Source of the DNA: Callorhinus ursinus
Lineage: Eukaryota; Chordata; Mammalia; Carnivora; Otariidae
Direction of reading: 5' to 3'
NCBI RefSeq assembly: GCF_003265705.1
Contig: NW_020312788.1
Coordinates: forward strand, 7,790,695 to 7,854,694
Length of the DNA: 64,000 nucleotides
This document shows positions 46,281 to 58,818 of the stretch, piece by piece (positions within the stretch are counted from its first letter, which is position 1; each line of letters begins with the position of its first letter). The notes under the pieces are model-generated. The model had not been told where the DNA came from. It worked only from the letters and a program-made list of their open reading frames with translations, and did no database searches. The translations under genes and the position numbers were made by a program.

Positions 46281-46589
46281 AATAAAATGGAAAATGTGAT
46301 TAGGGCATTTTTTTTATTTAAAAATTATAGAATACAGGTAGAATCAGAAGCATTACATCTAGCTCTTTATGCCATAGAAATGTCTTTGTTTTTGTTGGAA
46401 GGGGGTGGTCAAGAGAATGGTTATTAAGGATAGTGAAGTGTTGTTTTTCTTTCCTATTCTTGTCTTTATTTTCCTTTCCTTTAATTTTTTTTATTTCACT
46501 TTTTGTTTGTTTTTTGATTCAGAAAACCTGTTACATTTCTACATTAGAAAATGAACCTATAGTGAAATAACATCACAAAAGCCAAGAGA

Positions 46590-46943
46590 CCAGTTAGAAC
46601 ATCATTACAATAGTGCAGATGAGATGATGACTTGGAGTACCTGGCGAAACACAAATAGGAGATTTGAGAGGAAGATGGTGAGTTCCATCTCACACATATG
46701 AAGTTTAAGGGGTTTATGAGAACTGAATGGAGATATCTAGTAGGCCATTGGAAATGTAGGCTAGAGGAAAAAAATTGTTAAACGTTAATGCGTAGTATTT
46801 GTAACCACGGCAGTGGGTAATATTTTCTCCAGGGTATCTGTGAAGAGCAAGAATAACAGACATCCTAGAACTTCGTCCTAAGGAGCTCCAGCATTTAAGT
46901 TTGTTTAGAGGAGAGGAAACAGTAAATGAAAATGAGAAAGTAC
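46590..46943 (+). repeat. ancient interspersed repeat fragment, left of SINE
   Basis: 'gatgatgacttggagtacctggcgaaac', 'atatctagtaggccattggaaatgtaggctagagg', 'cctaaggagctccagcatttaag' match the same ancient mammal-wide pattern suspected at 33505. It continues after the SINE at 47157-47390. Confidence 0.5.
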
Positions 46944-47133
46944 TGGGCGCCTGAGTGGCTCAGCCATTAAGCGTCTGCCTTGGGCTTGAGTCATGATCCC
47001 AGGGTCCTGGGATCGAGCCCCACATCGGGCTCCCTGCTCAGCGGGAAGCCTGCTTCTCCCTCTCACACTCTCCCAGCCTGTGTTCCCTCTCTCGCTATCT
47101 TTCTCTCTGTCAAATAAATAAATAAATAAAAAT
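46944..47133 (+). mobile_element. SINEC, sense
   Basis: Head gggcgcctgagtggctcag, B-box-like ggatcgagccc (47010-47020), 'ctccctgctcagcgggaagcctgcttctccc', CT-rich run, AAATAA tail. A (AAAAG)n stretch follows. No convincing target duplication found. Confidence 0.94.
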
Positions 47134-47156
47134 CCTAGAAAAGAAAAGAAAAGAAA

Positions 47157-47390
47157 TTCTAATCTACAATCAGAAAGGTAAGAGGAGCACTATGATTTCA
47201 CAACCACAGTAGAAGAAACTATTTTCTGAAAAAAAAAATTGTAAACTGAGTTGATGGTTGTTGAAAGATTAAATAAGATGTAGGAAGAATAGTGCCTAGT
47301 GGAGATGGACGTGTAGAAGACCTATTTTCCATAATCAAGAGGAGTTCAGCTGTGCTCTGTAGGTGGAAGCTAGAACAGAGTAGACTGCAC
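47157..47390 (+). repeat. ancient interspersed repeat fragment, right of SINE
   Basis: 'aactgagttgatggttgttgaaagattaaataagatgtaggaagaatagtgcc' continues the pattern of 46590-46943. Confidence 0.4.
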
Positions 47391-47564
47391 ATTAAATAAG
47401 GGAAAAGAAATAAAGTTAGCAGGTACAGATTCCTCTTTGAGAGGTTTCTCCAAGAAGATGAGGAAGTGTGAATGCAATATTATGATTCCCACCATATAGT
47501 CCCACTCCTAGAATATATATATATATTTTGCCTTTAGCACATGAAGTAGTCAAATATCTAGATG

Positions 47565-47720
47565 TGGAATAGCTAGTCTTGAGTTTAAATTTTAACCCCA
47601 CCAATTCCTAGTTATTTTATTTAAACTCTAACCCTCAACTCTTCATATGTAAAACTGGGGCTAATAATACCGAATTTACTGTCCTTCATAAGCGTCAATG
47701 AAGTGATTTGTGAGCATATA
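47565..47720 (+). mobile_element. MIR, sense
   Basis: 'cttgagtttaaattttaaccccaccaattcctagttatttt', 'ctcttcatatgtaaaactggggctaataatacc', 'aatgaagtgatttgtgagcatatag' give the MIR order, diverged. Confidence 0.7.
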
Positions 47721-48185
47721 GAACTGTTGGAGAGGAGATGATGTTTCATCAAAATTTGATTCTGGAAGGGTAAACTTTAGAAACCTAATGGCAATAAAGC
47801 ACACTTTGTCAAACAGAAGACCTTTGAGATATTTTTTTCAATTTCTTTCCTTGTCCTTTTGTTTTGCTATTCTGTGATAATGTTGTTCTTTTTTGCTCTC
47901 TTTGTCACTGTTTCTTCCATCATGTTTGGAAACACTTTATGCTCCTTTTTCTCCCTTTGACTTCTGTTTGCCTGAACTCCTCTCCCTGGTCCTCTGCGGC
48001 ACTTGAGTCTTGACATAGGACATCCTTACATCATAGTTACAATTACGCAAGGATGTGGATGACTCCCCAAAAGACACTTTTTTCCCCCTGAGGCCACAAA
48101 TTTCTAGGCAGGTATTTGTTTCTGTCATTTGTTACTTACCTCTTGGGGGCATTTAATATTAGAAATTAGACAAATAGTTTAGTAG
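47721..48185. other. no recognised feature
   Basis: Mixed composition; frame 47937-48128 minus is unmatched. Confidence 0.4.
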
Positions 48186-48189
48186 CTTA

Positions 48190-48400
48190 CTCTTGTATAG
48201 TATGCATGCTGTCTTGAACACTTATTCTGTGTCAAACACTGTCACATATAACATTTTTTCTTATGCTAACCCTATGAGACCTATAGCTTGTAGTATCCTC
48301 ATTTTATAGATGAGGAAACTAAAGCATAGGGAGGTTGAGAAACTTGTCCAGTATACACAATTACATTATGCTCCTCAATCCGTAGACTCTTGTTGCAATT
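48190..48400 (-). mobile_element. MIR, antisense
   Basis: 'cacttattctgtgtcaaacactgtcaca', 'tgctaaccctatgagacctatag', 'cattttatagatgaggaaactaaagcatagggaggttgagaaacttgtcca'. Confidence 0.88.
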
Positions 48401-48619
48401 CTAAGATCCATATATTTTTTAGCTCATTTTCTGGCAATAGAAACTTGACCTTAACATGATTTAATGCAGATGCTTAAAGTGGTAGATATATTAAGAGAGA
48501 ACTTTTGTTTGGACAGGGATTCCCAACTATATCTGCAGGCAGAATGGAAGACACTCATGGAAAAAAAGGAAAATAAATTATTTTGACACATATACATTTA
48601 GCTATATGTTTTTTTCTGC

Positions 48620-48740
48620 TTCACATGATGCTAGGTTCTGAGTATACAGGAATGAACTCAACATAAGTGTCTGGCCTCATGGAGTCCGTATGCTGTGGAA
48701 GAAGTATGGTTGATAGAACAAGATTTCCGAGGGGGCAGGA
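48620..48740 (+). repeat. ancient interspersed repeat fragment
   Basis: 'gctaggttctgagtatacaggaatgaactcaacataagtgtctggcctcatggagtc' resembles the first part of the repeat suspected at 33505 and 46590. Confidence 0.45.
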
Positions 48741-48744
48741 GGAG

Positions 48745-48880
48745 GTGGGATCTAAGCAGTATGATGCCTGCATCACTTGGGAGCTTGACAGAAATGCAAA
48801 TTCTCAGGCCCCGCCTAAAGCCCACTCATTCAGAATCTCTGCCAGCGAGGGCCTGGAATTTGTGTAATAACACTCTCTTA
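48745..48880 (-). mobile_element. MER5-type hAT MITE, antisense
   Basis: 'gcctgcatcacttgggagcttgacagaaatgcaaattctcaggccccgcc', 'attcagaatctctg' is the reverse complement of MER5A-like wording. Confidence 0.8.
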
Positions 48881-48899
48881 ACTTGATTTCTCTGCACAC

Positions 48900-49330
48900 T
48901 TAACTGTGAGAGTCTCTGTCCAGAGCACACACAGAGGGATCAGCCTTGTTAAAGAGGAAGGAATGAGAGGGAAAATATAGTGGAGTTGTGAGGTGAAGTT
49001 CTGTGGTAAAATGAGACAAGGTAGATTCGCTTAGAAGACTTTCACTTTTTATTGACATAGGGCTGAGAGGTCACCTGCTGAGCATAGGCTGTGTGCTCTT
49101 GGGCCCTCTGCAGTTATGTCTCCCACTGTGTCCTTGTGTAACCTCCACTCTAGCCAGTGTCTCGTCTCCCAAATGCAACAGGCACCTTTCTCGCCTTTCT
49201 CAGTTACCTGACATGCCTTCCTCCTCCTCTAAATTTGTTAAGGTCTCCCCTTCCTACAAATCCACCTTGAACCGGTGTAGCCTTCTCATAGAAGTGCCTT
49301 TCCTGTGAATTCCGGTTGCAGTCTGTAGCA
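48900..49330. other. unassigned; CT-rich L2-like patch
   Basis: 49120-49310 has the spaced CT-rich wording seen in L2 3'UTRs ('gccttcctcctcctc', 'ctccccttcctacaaa') but no diagnostic block. Confidence 0.3.
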
Positions 49331-49334
49331 GTCG

Positions 49335-49530
49335 AGGTGTGCGATAGCCAGACTCTGGAGCCAGGTGCCTGGGTTTACATCAGCTCTACAACGTAACATG
49401 TGATTTTAGGGAAAGTTACTTAAGTTTTCTGAACGTTAGTTTCTTCATTGTAAATTGGAGATGATAATAGTATTTACCTCATAGGTACACTCGGCACACA
49501 GTAAGCACTCTTAATTCTTAGCATTTATGG
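49335..49530 (+). mobile_element. MIR, sense
   Basis: 'ccagactctggagccaggtgcctgggtttacatcagctc', 'gggaaagttacttaagttttctgaacgttagtttcttcattgtaaattggagatgataatagtatttacctcatagg', 'cggcacacagtaagcactctta': nearly complete. Confidence 0.92.
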
Positions 49531-49904
49531 TTTATGACCTGCTCCACGCTTACCCCCAACATATGCTACCTGTATAGTTTTTTTCCATATAACTCTATCT
49601 ACATACAAACGTGTGTATATACCCATATATCACATACATACATGCACACATGGTTCTCGTCTCACTTGAAAGGGCTGAATCTTAAGTGCTCAACTCCATC
49701 TATTCCCAGACAGTTGTCTGGGGACCCAATGAATGTGTTGATAAACAGTGACTTAATAGTTCTCCATTTTACGCTTTCTCTCCGCTGTCCTGGATCAGAC
49801 CATCCCTCTTAATGTATCCCAAATGGTATTTCAGAAACAGTGTTCCATGTTATTGCTTCGAGAAGGAAAAAACACTGATGTGGTCGGAACAATGAGCTTT
49901 GAGT

Positions 49905-50140
49905 TTGAACACCTCTATTCTGAGATTTTCAAGCTCAGCACTCTTGGCATTTTGAGCTGGGTAATTATTTGCTGTGGGGGCTGTCCTGTGTATTGCAAGA
50001 TATTTAGCAGTGTCCCTGGCCTCTAGATACTAGAGGTTAGTAGTGCCCCTATCCCAGTTGGGAAAATAAAAATTGTCTCCAGACATTACCAGATGCCCCT
50101 GGAAGGCAAAATTGCCCCTAGTTAGGAACAACTGACCTAC
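49905..50140 (-). mobile_element. MER20-type hAT MITE, antisense
   Basis: 'ggtaattatttgctgtgggggctgtcctgtgtattgcaagatatttagcagtgtccctggcctctagatactagaggttagtagtgccccta', 'tgtctccagacattaccagatgcccctggaaggcaaaattgcccctagttaggaacaactg' is close to the MER20 reverse complement. MER20 copies have been reported as regulatory elements in endometrium. Confidence 0.88.
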
Positions 50141-50164
50141 CACTGATATATTTATATTTAAACA

Positions 50165-50340
50165 TTGTCACCTTTTAGCTACATGCGCGTCAGTTGGGTC
50201 ACTTCACTACTCTGAGCTTTTAAGCCTCATATACCTCATCTGTAAAATGTGTGTAATAATAGGTATGACATGGGAGCGTTATGAATACTAAGTGAGAGGC
50301 TGCTTTGCAGGGCCGTGCACAGAATATATTGATCATACAA
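50165..50340 (+). mobile_element. MIR, sense
   Basis: 'agctacatgcgcgtcagttgggtcacttcactactctgagc', 'tacctcatctgtaaaatgtgtgtaataataggtatgaca', 'gggccgtgcacagaat'. Confidence 0.8.
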
Positions 50341-51553
50341 TTTGTTAATCTAAATTTCAGCAGTCCTTAGAGTTTATCCAGGCAGAACAAGAGAAAATGC
50401 TGAAATGCACACAAGGGGTGGAAAAACACCATGCCGTGTCTAATTCCCTTCCTTCTACTTTGCCATCACGTTCCACTCAATTTGACCCATGTTTACTGTG
50501 CAGCTAAAATTGGCATTGTTTTAAGTAAAATTCATGAACCACCTGTCTCTTCTGGCAGCCCAGACTTAAAGAGAGACAAATCAGAAGTGGAAGGAGAAAA
50601 ATAAAGCACAACCAAAACACCATCAGCCAGGATTAGATGGGATTCTGTAGTTAGAAAGAGTCGATTTTTGTCTTTAGGGAATACATCTCATTTCTGGGTG
50701 ACTTCCCAGGGTTCTCAAATTTGCACCTAGAGCAAATTTGAGGGCTACTATTCTTGATATTGGAAAAATAACATTCCTGAAGTGGATAAATTAATTATGA
50801 TAGAAAGTAGACTATTAAATATTCTCTTTATAGCTTAGTAGATTAATGAAACAGCTAGCCATGTAGAATGAAATTATTCTTTAGAAATTATGATTCAGCA
50901 AACGAAGTCTATCTTCTTATGATATTGAAACCATAAATAAAATATTACAATTACTGAAATAATTGTGAATGCCTTAGAATGTAAAACCAAATTTAAATAT
51001 GTCAAAAGATACAGATTGGGGGCTTTTCCCAAAGGATGTGGTAGCTCTTAGATGTAATGAAAAACTTGATGGACCAACAATGTTGCTTCAGAATTGAGCT
51101 AGTCTGTTTAACTTGAATGTTTTTCTTTGCATAGAGTTTTCAAAAGTTTCCAAATTGTTGTAAAATTATTTTTGTTCATTTTCCTATCTTAAGAAGCAAA
51201 ACAATTTGAGACTTTCCTTGCCAAACATGTTCTTGAAATGCTTCAAGGGTCTTCATTTTCATGAAGAATGAGTAATGAAGAGGTCGAATACTGTGTATTG
51301 AAATATGCAGAAAACTGTTTTTAACAGTAGTTTCCAGACACCCACTATTTTTCTTAAATTCATCTCTGTTTGATAGAAGCAAGTACAAAAATACCTAGAT
51401 AACTTAGAGTTTATTATAGTAAGTTGATTTTGTCAGAAAATGTAATTTAAAATCACTGGGGTTCTTACTGAGGTTATCAGTCTCTGAACGGATATTAAAA
51501 TATTTGTGTACTTACTACAATTAGCTTAGAGTCCCAAGGGATTCTTGTTAAAG

Positions 51554-51620
51554 TGTACATTTTTCTTTTTCCTCCTTCTTTCCTTCCTTCTACCCTTCTT
51601 TCTTTTCTCCCTTCCTCCAG
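51554..51620. repeat. (TTCC)n/CT-rich tract
   Basis: cctccttctttccttccttc-type polypyrimidine run. Confidence 0.85.
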
Positions 51621-52619
51621 TCTTTTCCAGATTCAACAAATATATTTATAGGTTATGGAAACCTGTTTCCAGTGGTAAATTGGATCAGTATTGAAAAACA
51701 GTGGGTTACTCACAGGCCTAACTTCCTCTAGGAAGTAATTTCTTTCACCACTGAAAAATAGTGCTTTGACAAAATGTGTCACAGACACATTGTTATAGAT
51801 GCTAAATGTCTAATTTATAGTTACTAGATATCTAGCCATTTCTACCATTCACTTTAGAATTAGAACTCAATCATAAACTGCCACACAAAATAATTTGAAA
51901 CTCTTTTATTTACTTTTCCCTACATCTGCCTTTCTTCACTTTAAAAGGATTAACAGAGAAAGAAAATAATCTAATTATTGCTCATAAATGGCAGGTAAAT
52001 CGCCACTGTCACCCTGCCCTTGCACATACACACAGATAAACAAAGACACACACAAACACACATAACCCTCCACTTCACCCATATGCCAGTTTGTTATGTA
52101 AGGATTTATAAAAATAGGTGATTGCTCAGATAGAAAACTTTAGAGAAAGTGCAGGTTTGTTTGTGACTCAAAAAATGAGTTTTCATCCTGTGGTTTAATT
52201 AATTATTCACAGTTGATGTTCTCTCTGATTCCAACTACTCATTACTTTTATTAGTAGTCAACTTAAAATTGCTTCTCTGATATTGCTCTGGGAATACAAT
52301 TTCTTTGACCTTTTGTGTAAGAAACAAAAGATGGATTATTTTGCTTGAGTTTCCTATTTTATCAGTATTTTTTGGAAATGAATAAGAAAACTTGCTCAGA
52401 GTCTATACCATAGACTTAATAAAAAAATAAATAGGCATGACCTTGGCCTTTCCCGTGATTGTTCCATACTGAAAATATATTCAATTTACTCTCATTTCAT
52501 TAGGATTATTGTAAATATATCCAAGACCTACTTCAGCTATCTCATACACACACACAAACACACACACAAATACACACAAAGGCATGATGAAAATTCTAAC
52601 TTAAAGATTTATACTTCTA

Positions 52620-52790
52620 TACATTCTGACTAAATGTATATTTATACATTCTGTATATATATAACTATATATTATGTATTTGCAATTACAGACTTGTAAT
52701 TATATATATACATATAATTACAAATATATAAATAACTATATATTTGCAATTATATATATATTTGCAATTTGTATGTTTACTGCATTTTAT
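52620..52790. repeat. TA-rich low-complexity tract with palindromes
   Basis: Repeated 'ttgcaattatatatata' units and tatatata runs. Confidence 0.85.
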
Positions 52791-53175
52791 ATATTTTAAA
52801 GCATTTTTCCCATAATTTAAATATCAAAATATTTTCTCCCTGCTTGATAAAGAAGGAAACAAACACAATTTGGTTAAAGAGCTTATTTAAAGTGACATAG
52901 GCATGTCCAATCTGAGACTAGAATCTGAGGCTTTGCTTCCTAACCTAGCAAATGTTCCCCTACATGTTTTTACTGAGTAGGGTTGTTATAACTCTCTTGA
53001 GGGAAGAACTCATGAAATTGACTTGTTTGAGCCCAATTATGTACATTGGAACTAACTGATGTAAAATGGTATAACCCTGACGTGGAACACAGCTTGAATT
53101 TCACCTTGTGCATATCTTTCCAGGCAACGAGACAGGCACATTCCCTCTTACTATATGAATAGTATTTTTGGATTT

Positions 53176-54467
53176 ATTTATTTATTTTTATTTATTTATT
53201 TTATTTTATTATGTTATGTTAATCACCATACATTACATCATTAGTTTTTGATGTAGCGTTCCATGATTCGTTGTTTGCATGTAACACCCAGTGCTCCATT
53301 CAGTATGTGCCCTCTTTAATACCCATCACCAGGCTAACCCATCCCCCCACCCCCCTCCCCTCTAGAACCCTCAGTTTGTTTCTCAGAGTCCATAGTCTCT
53401 CATGGTTTGTCTCCCGCACCAATTCCCCCCCCTTCATTTCTCCCTTCCTACTATCTCCTTTTTTTTTAACATATAATGTATTATTTGTTTCAGAGGTACA
53501 GGTCCGTGACTCAACAGTTTTACACAATTCACAGCACTCACCATAGCACATACCCTTCCCAATGTCTATCACCCAGCCACCCTATCCCTCCCACCCCCCA
53601 CCACTCCAGCAACCCTCGGTTTGTTTCTTGAGTTTAAGAATTCCTCATATCAGTGAGATCATATGATACATGTTTTTCTCTGATTGACTTATTTCGCTCA
53701 GCATAATACCTTCCAGTTCCATCCATGTCATTGCAAATGGCAAGACTTCATTCCTTTCGATGGCTGCATAATATTCCATTGTATATATATACCACATCTT
53801 CTTTATCCATTCATCTGTCGATGGACATCTTGGCTCTTTCCACAGTTTGGCTATTGTGGACATTGCTGCTATAAACATCAGGGTGCACGTACCCCTTCGG
53901 ATCCCTACATTTGTATCTTTGGGGTAAATACCCAGTAGTGCAATTGCTGGATCATATGGTAGCTCTATTTTCAACTGTTTGAGGAACCTCCATACTGTTT
54001 TCCAGAGTGGTTGCACCAGCTTGCATTCCCACCAACAGTGTAGGAGGGTTCCCCTTTCTCTGCAACCCCGCCAACATCTGTCGTTTCCTGACTTGTTAAT
54101 TTTAGCCATTCTGACTGGTATGAGGTGGTATCTCATTGAGGTTTTGATTTGCATTTCCCTGATGCCGAGCAATGTTGAGCGCTTTTTCATGTGTCTGTTG
54201 GCCATTTGGATGCCTTCTTTGGAAAAATGTCTGTTTATGTCTTTTGCCCATTTCTTGACTGGATCATTTGTTCTTTGGATATTGAGTTTGATAAGTTCTT
54301 TATAGATTTTGGATACTAGCCCTTTATCTGACACATTTTAATGCAATCCCTATCAAAATACCATCAACTTTTTTCAAAGAAATGGAACAAATAATGCTAA
54401 AATTTGTATGGAACCAGAAAAGACCCCTAATAGCCAGAGGAATGTTGAAAAAGAATGGGAGAAAATT
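53176..54467 (-). mobile_element. 1.3 kb L1 with 5' inversion and two-module 3' end
   Basis: 53176-54337 is antisense: AT-rich tail, module B (about 53205-53455), module A (53462-53637), then the C-terminal part of ORF2, which stays open for 229 codons (frame 54334-53645 minus). 54338-54456 is a sense piece of ORF2 from about 0.5 kb further upstream in the element, so the inversion also lost the bases between. Flanks 'tttttggattt' (53166-53176) and 'tctttggatttt' (about 54469-54480) may be the target duplication. The long open ORF2 tail suggests a comparatively young copy. Confidence 0.88.
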
Positions 54468-54480
54468 CTTTGGATTTTAA

Positions 54481-57400
54481 ATCTGTTCTGCCTCTCTATT
54501 CTCTTCATTCCCACCCCATGCTCACACACCCTTCTCCCCACCATTGCTTACCTTTTACTAAGTAGTATTCCTGGTTTAGGTGTATGCATGGGTGTATATG
54601 TATGTGTGTGCACTCATGGCTGGTTATATGTATGAATATATTCCTTTTTGTTTATTGTGATGTACTGCATCCCAGATTCTGTTTTTGCTTGGGCTGCTTT
54701 ATAAATTGTTGTTAACGTTCTCATTAAGGCTCTTTACAAATAGAATGCAATATTCAAGCATCTTACCTGACACAAAACAGGTATACAGGGAGGCTAATTA
54801 TTCATTTTTTTCATTTCTAATCTCCCTGAAGGAAAAAGAAAAGAGGTGTGAGTTTAGAAAACACAGACAAGGTGAATACAAAATGTTCACTATTCTGAGA
54901 CAGATGCCAGTAAATCGTCTCATTCAAGAATAGCTATGAAATATTCAAAGTCTGTTGTTTTGGGACAGCAGAACTAATGTGGTTATGCATAACAACTTTT
55001 ACAAAGCTACTTCATATACAGAAGTGCTGTTGTTCCTTTATACTAGACATAAGCTTGGGTAATTTGAAATGGGAACCAGAGAAAGCATCCAGAAAACAAA
55101 CTAAGGTTAAAAAATGTTTCCTTTTATTTCTCTTGGTGAGACCATACTATACAATTGTCATAACTTACTAAATTCTAAACTCAATGGAAAATATCACTCA
55201 CCCTCTCTAACTTGTTGTCTAAAATTTGAAAACAAAGCTGGGCCATTCGTGGGACTGGCTGTTCTTGAACTATACTGCTGGACTGTCCCCAGTTGGACTT
55301 CAGTAATATAGAGACCATGCAATGGAGTTCAGAGAGGTGTGGCTGGCATCCAAATTTCTTTGAGTCATATTATTCCAGAGAAGTATGTGTTCCCTGTGAA
55401 ATTAATATGCCAGGGGTTTTAGTTTAAGTCAGCAATTATAAGTAAGATTTAGTTTTAGTAATGTGACTGATAGTTTAGTTCAAAAAATAATGTTCTATAA
55501 AATGTCTGGAGAACTTGCTGGCTATATGAAAAAAATATATATATATTAAAAATTTATTTTCTTAACATCATCAGTATGATAAATTTACATGGGTGATCTG
55601 CTAAATCTTGCCTAATCTTTCAGTAAAACACAAATATACACCCTGCAAACAGTGCTATTAGACATCCCTGATTGGGACATCCCCAACTGAGAATATTCGT
55701 AAAAGTTTTCCAGCAATTTTTTTTCTCTAATTCACTTTCTAATGACTTGAATTCAAGGAGAAAAATGAAAAACTGGCCACCAAAGGTGTCACAACTTCCT
55801 CTCTGGAAATGAAACCAATATGTGATTTAATTTCAAGGAATATAAAGTAGTACTTCTATTTCTGAGCCTGATGAGTATGAACAAGGTAATGATCTTTTAG
55901 CTACATTTTTGAAATGGACTACATGAAGCAAAAGAGAAGTAAGGAAATTATACTATATTGCAATGAAGCAGCTCATTTGTTAGTTTCAAGTTAGAGTAGC
56001 CAAAGCATCAAGGGTTGCTATAACCATGGGAGTCTGGCAGATTAGTCTTATCCCACAGAGATGCCTCTTGTGAATAACCTAAACTCTGATGAGTCAATCC
56101 AACAAAAATTTGGGGGGCATTTAATTTATGGCTGGCCCTCTGTGGGAGCTCATGGCCAGAACTGCCATTGGATCTATGACACTGTGAGAAGTAAAACACA
56201 AAGCACAGAAAGGAATTGCCTAGTATGTAGCAGAAAGACTTTTGAATACTGACATGGCCCTCACCCAGCCTAATGGTAAAAAAAAGAGCACTGAACTATT
56301 AGTTCTTCTTACTTGCTAGGAACCACATTCTTCATAAATGACACTGACCACAAAGGGTGGAAGGCATCCTTATGAGGAACTAGGGAATTCTAGATCCCAT
56401 TAGGGAGCTACATCTGCTTGCTCCTTTCATCTTTATCTCATATATCATTTGTACTAATTGTATATAAGCTGCTAGTAAACCAAAGTGAAAGCAGTTTATA
56501 CCAGATGTCAATCTTTATTTCACAGATATTCTGAATGAGATAGATCTTTGTAGGTCAGTTTGGCTCACATTTTGCTAGGTGTTCTTGAATATGCAAGAAC
56601 AGGGATTCTGAATGTGAAAAACCTAATCTTTAACATTTGCTGTTCAATTTAAATCCAGAGATTTTATTTTGGTCAATTAAATAAATGAACCAGTTAGTTG
56701 TTTTTTTTAATTGATTTAATGGACTACAGTTGACCATGTGATTAATTACATTTGATGTTTAATATAGCAGTCCTGTGTATATATGGACTCCTCAGGTTTT
56801 CTTTTTAATTCTACCTTTTATTTCCTTTAATTTATTAAGGAAATATTTATTCCTTTATTTCTTTTAATTCTTCCTTTCAACTCTTCTTTAAGACCATAGG
56901 AGAATCAAGATACTATATACAATTAAGCTCTTCTCTTTCATTTTTTTTCTATTTTAGATGGTATATTGTATTTAATAAATAGCTTGTAATGTGGGCCCTA
57001 TTTTTTAATCTAATTGTTACAAATTTTATTTTTACATACAAATTACTTAAAGGAAAAAAGAGATTGGTTATACTACATGCATAGCTGTTGAATGCCCTCC
57101 ACCCTCTGGAGAAAAGACTGCAGTGCTCCATCTGTTGTTACGTAAGCTGCAACAGAAGACTTAAATTATTTGCCCAAGATAGAAAAGAGGCCATCAACCT
57201 AGTCTAGATTATAACTGCAAATTCTCACAAAGTATTCTTCTCTATATATGCCCTGTGTTAAGTAGTAAGAATATATTCACCCCCATATTTGAAAAACTTT
57301 TGGTTATCCAAAAATTGAAAGTCAAACTTGACAAAGGCAGGGAATGCTGAACCTGAAACATAATTATGACCAAGGCTAACTGCATCATTTCTATCAAGAT

Positions 57401-57770
57401 AGATTATAATTTACTAAATAGATTTCTTAATTAAAATAAATATTTGTATCTGCTTACACAGCGTACTTCCCATGCACTTAAAGTAGGGAAATACCAAGAA
57501 TGATCAAACCTAGTCTTGGCCACTATATAGATTTACCAAGAACACTTAAAATTCTAAAAAGAAATTCAGAAATTTAGAAAGTGTATATATATTATTTAAA
57601 TATTAACAGCAATATATATACTTGGCTTTCTATCAAATTCTAGATGCTCTGTCTTCCAAAGTCCTGGAAACCTTTAGAACAGTTCTTTGTAAGCAGATAT
57701 TTTCATTGTTAAATGCCTATATTTAATTTATTCAAGGCTACAACTAAACTATCTGGTATCTTTATGCAGA
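54481..57770. other. no gene or named repeat recognised
   Basis: About 3.3 kb of AT-rich sequence. Frames are all below 85 codons and unmatched. It may hold very old repeats or conserved noncoding elements that cannot be judged without alignment. Confidence 0.45.
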
Positions 57771-57774
57771 TAGA

Positions 57775-57970
57775 AAAAGTTCTCACTCTGGGCAATTGAT
57801 TACGAAAAGGCTCCCCCTTTTGGCAGATGCACCGCCATGGGCATGGTGCTCGGTGAGCTGAACACTGGCTAGATTTGAGTCCCTGCTCACACCCCCAGCT
57901 GGTACTTTTATGCAATGTCCGATATGCATGGTGGTCCTGAGTGCACCCTCTGCTGTGTGATAAATGATCA
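57775..57970. other. locally GC/CpG-containing block of unknown origin
   Basis: This stretch is richer in GC than its surroundings and contains 'gcagatgcaccgccatgggcatggtgctcggtgagctg'. Overlapping frames 57709-57915 and 57783-57971 on the minus strand are not recognisable. It could be an ancient repeat or a conserved noncoding element. Confidence 0.3.
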
Positions 57971-58781
57971 TTGTCTATATTCTCACTTTTTAAAAATTTT
58001 TCGTCCAGTTTAATAATCTTGTCCTTTCATAAGAGGTACTTGACCAATGGATTCCTTACCCTGTAGTTTTAAATTTTTGCAGCCAAGATTCCAGCTTTAA
58101 ACATCCTTGGATTTATCCAGAAAACAACAGCAACAAAAAGGTAAAACTAAACTCCTTAAGAGAGAGCTTTGCAAAATGTGGAAATTTAAAGAAAATAAAA
58201 AAGCAGAAATTCATCAGTGAGACCAAACAACTGAGACTTTTCAATGTTTTAGCTTAAATTCAATCCCATGAAGGCACCCATGAAATATTTATACTTTAAT
58301 GTCCCCAAGTAGTTTAATCTGATCTGCCAAGTCATGGCTATAGTGGAATACTGTGTCCCAGGGTCAGGTGATGTGCTGAACTCAGCAGAATGGGCCCAGT
58401 TTCCACAGCCAAAAATATATGTCCTACAGGCTTCGGTGTAAACGCTGTAACTGAACATCTCCCTCAATTGTCAGCCACAGAGCTCTCTTAGAAATGTTAA
58501 AGAATTTTCTGTTTAGTCTCTGGATTTGTCATTTCTTAACTGATATTGTGAGTAGAAGAGTCAGTATGTTATAGAGTTGCTACATACACACACAAACAAG
58601 GTATTAACCAATTGTCAACAATTTTGAAAGACTATTTATAATTAAAGCTATGAGGTTGCTTCAAAATTTTAAATGTTATTAATACCTAGCAATGAGAAGA
58701 GTGTTAAAACGGAGGGATGGTGGAGTGAATCAATCTTAATTGATTTATCAGTTACTCAGAATAACACCATGATAAATAATT
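57971..58781. other. no recognised feature
   Basis: AT-rich; frame 58249-58467 minus is unmatched. Confidence 0.4.
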
Positions 58782-58818
58782 ATCACCTAAACACGACTGG
58801 TTGTACTATTTCCTTTCA
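58782..58818 (+). repeat. 37-bp dispersed repeat, copy 1
   Basis: Shares 33 of 37 bases with 59661-59697 (starts atcacctaaaca, ends atttcctttca). Confidence 0.75.

Larger units (their letters stand above)
50341..53160. other. no gene or named repeat; several simple repeats
   Basis: AT-rich. Frame 51176-51388 minus is unmatched. Low-complexity tracts: pyrimidine-rich (51554-51620), CA-rich (52020-52065 and 52543-52580), TA-rich (52620-52790). A perfect 12-bp inverted repeat ttgtaattatat/atataattacaa lies at 52694-52705 and 52712-52723. Confidence 0.5.

Noticed and set aside
53645..54334. 229-codon minus-strand frame as a host gene
   Set aside because: It is the C-terminal part of L1 ORF2 in a 5'-inverted L1.
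57709..57971. Minus-strand frames as a small protein gene
   Set aside because: Overlapping frames in two phases with no recognisable motif; kept only as an unusual composition block.
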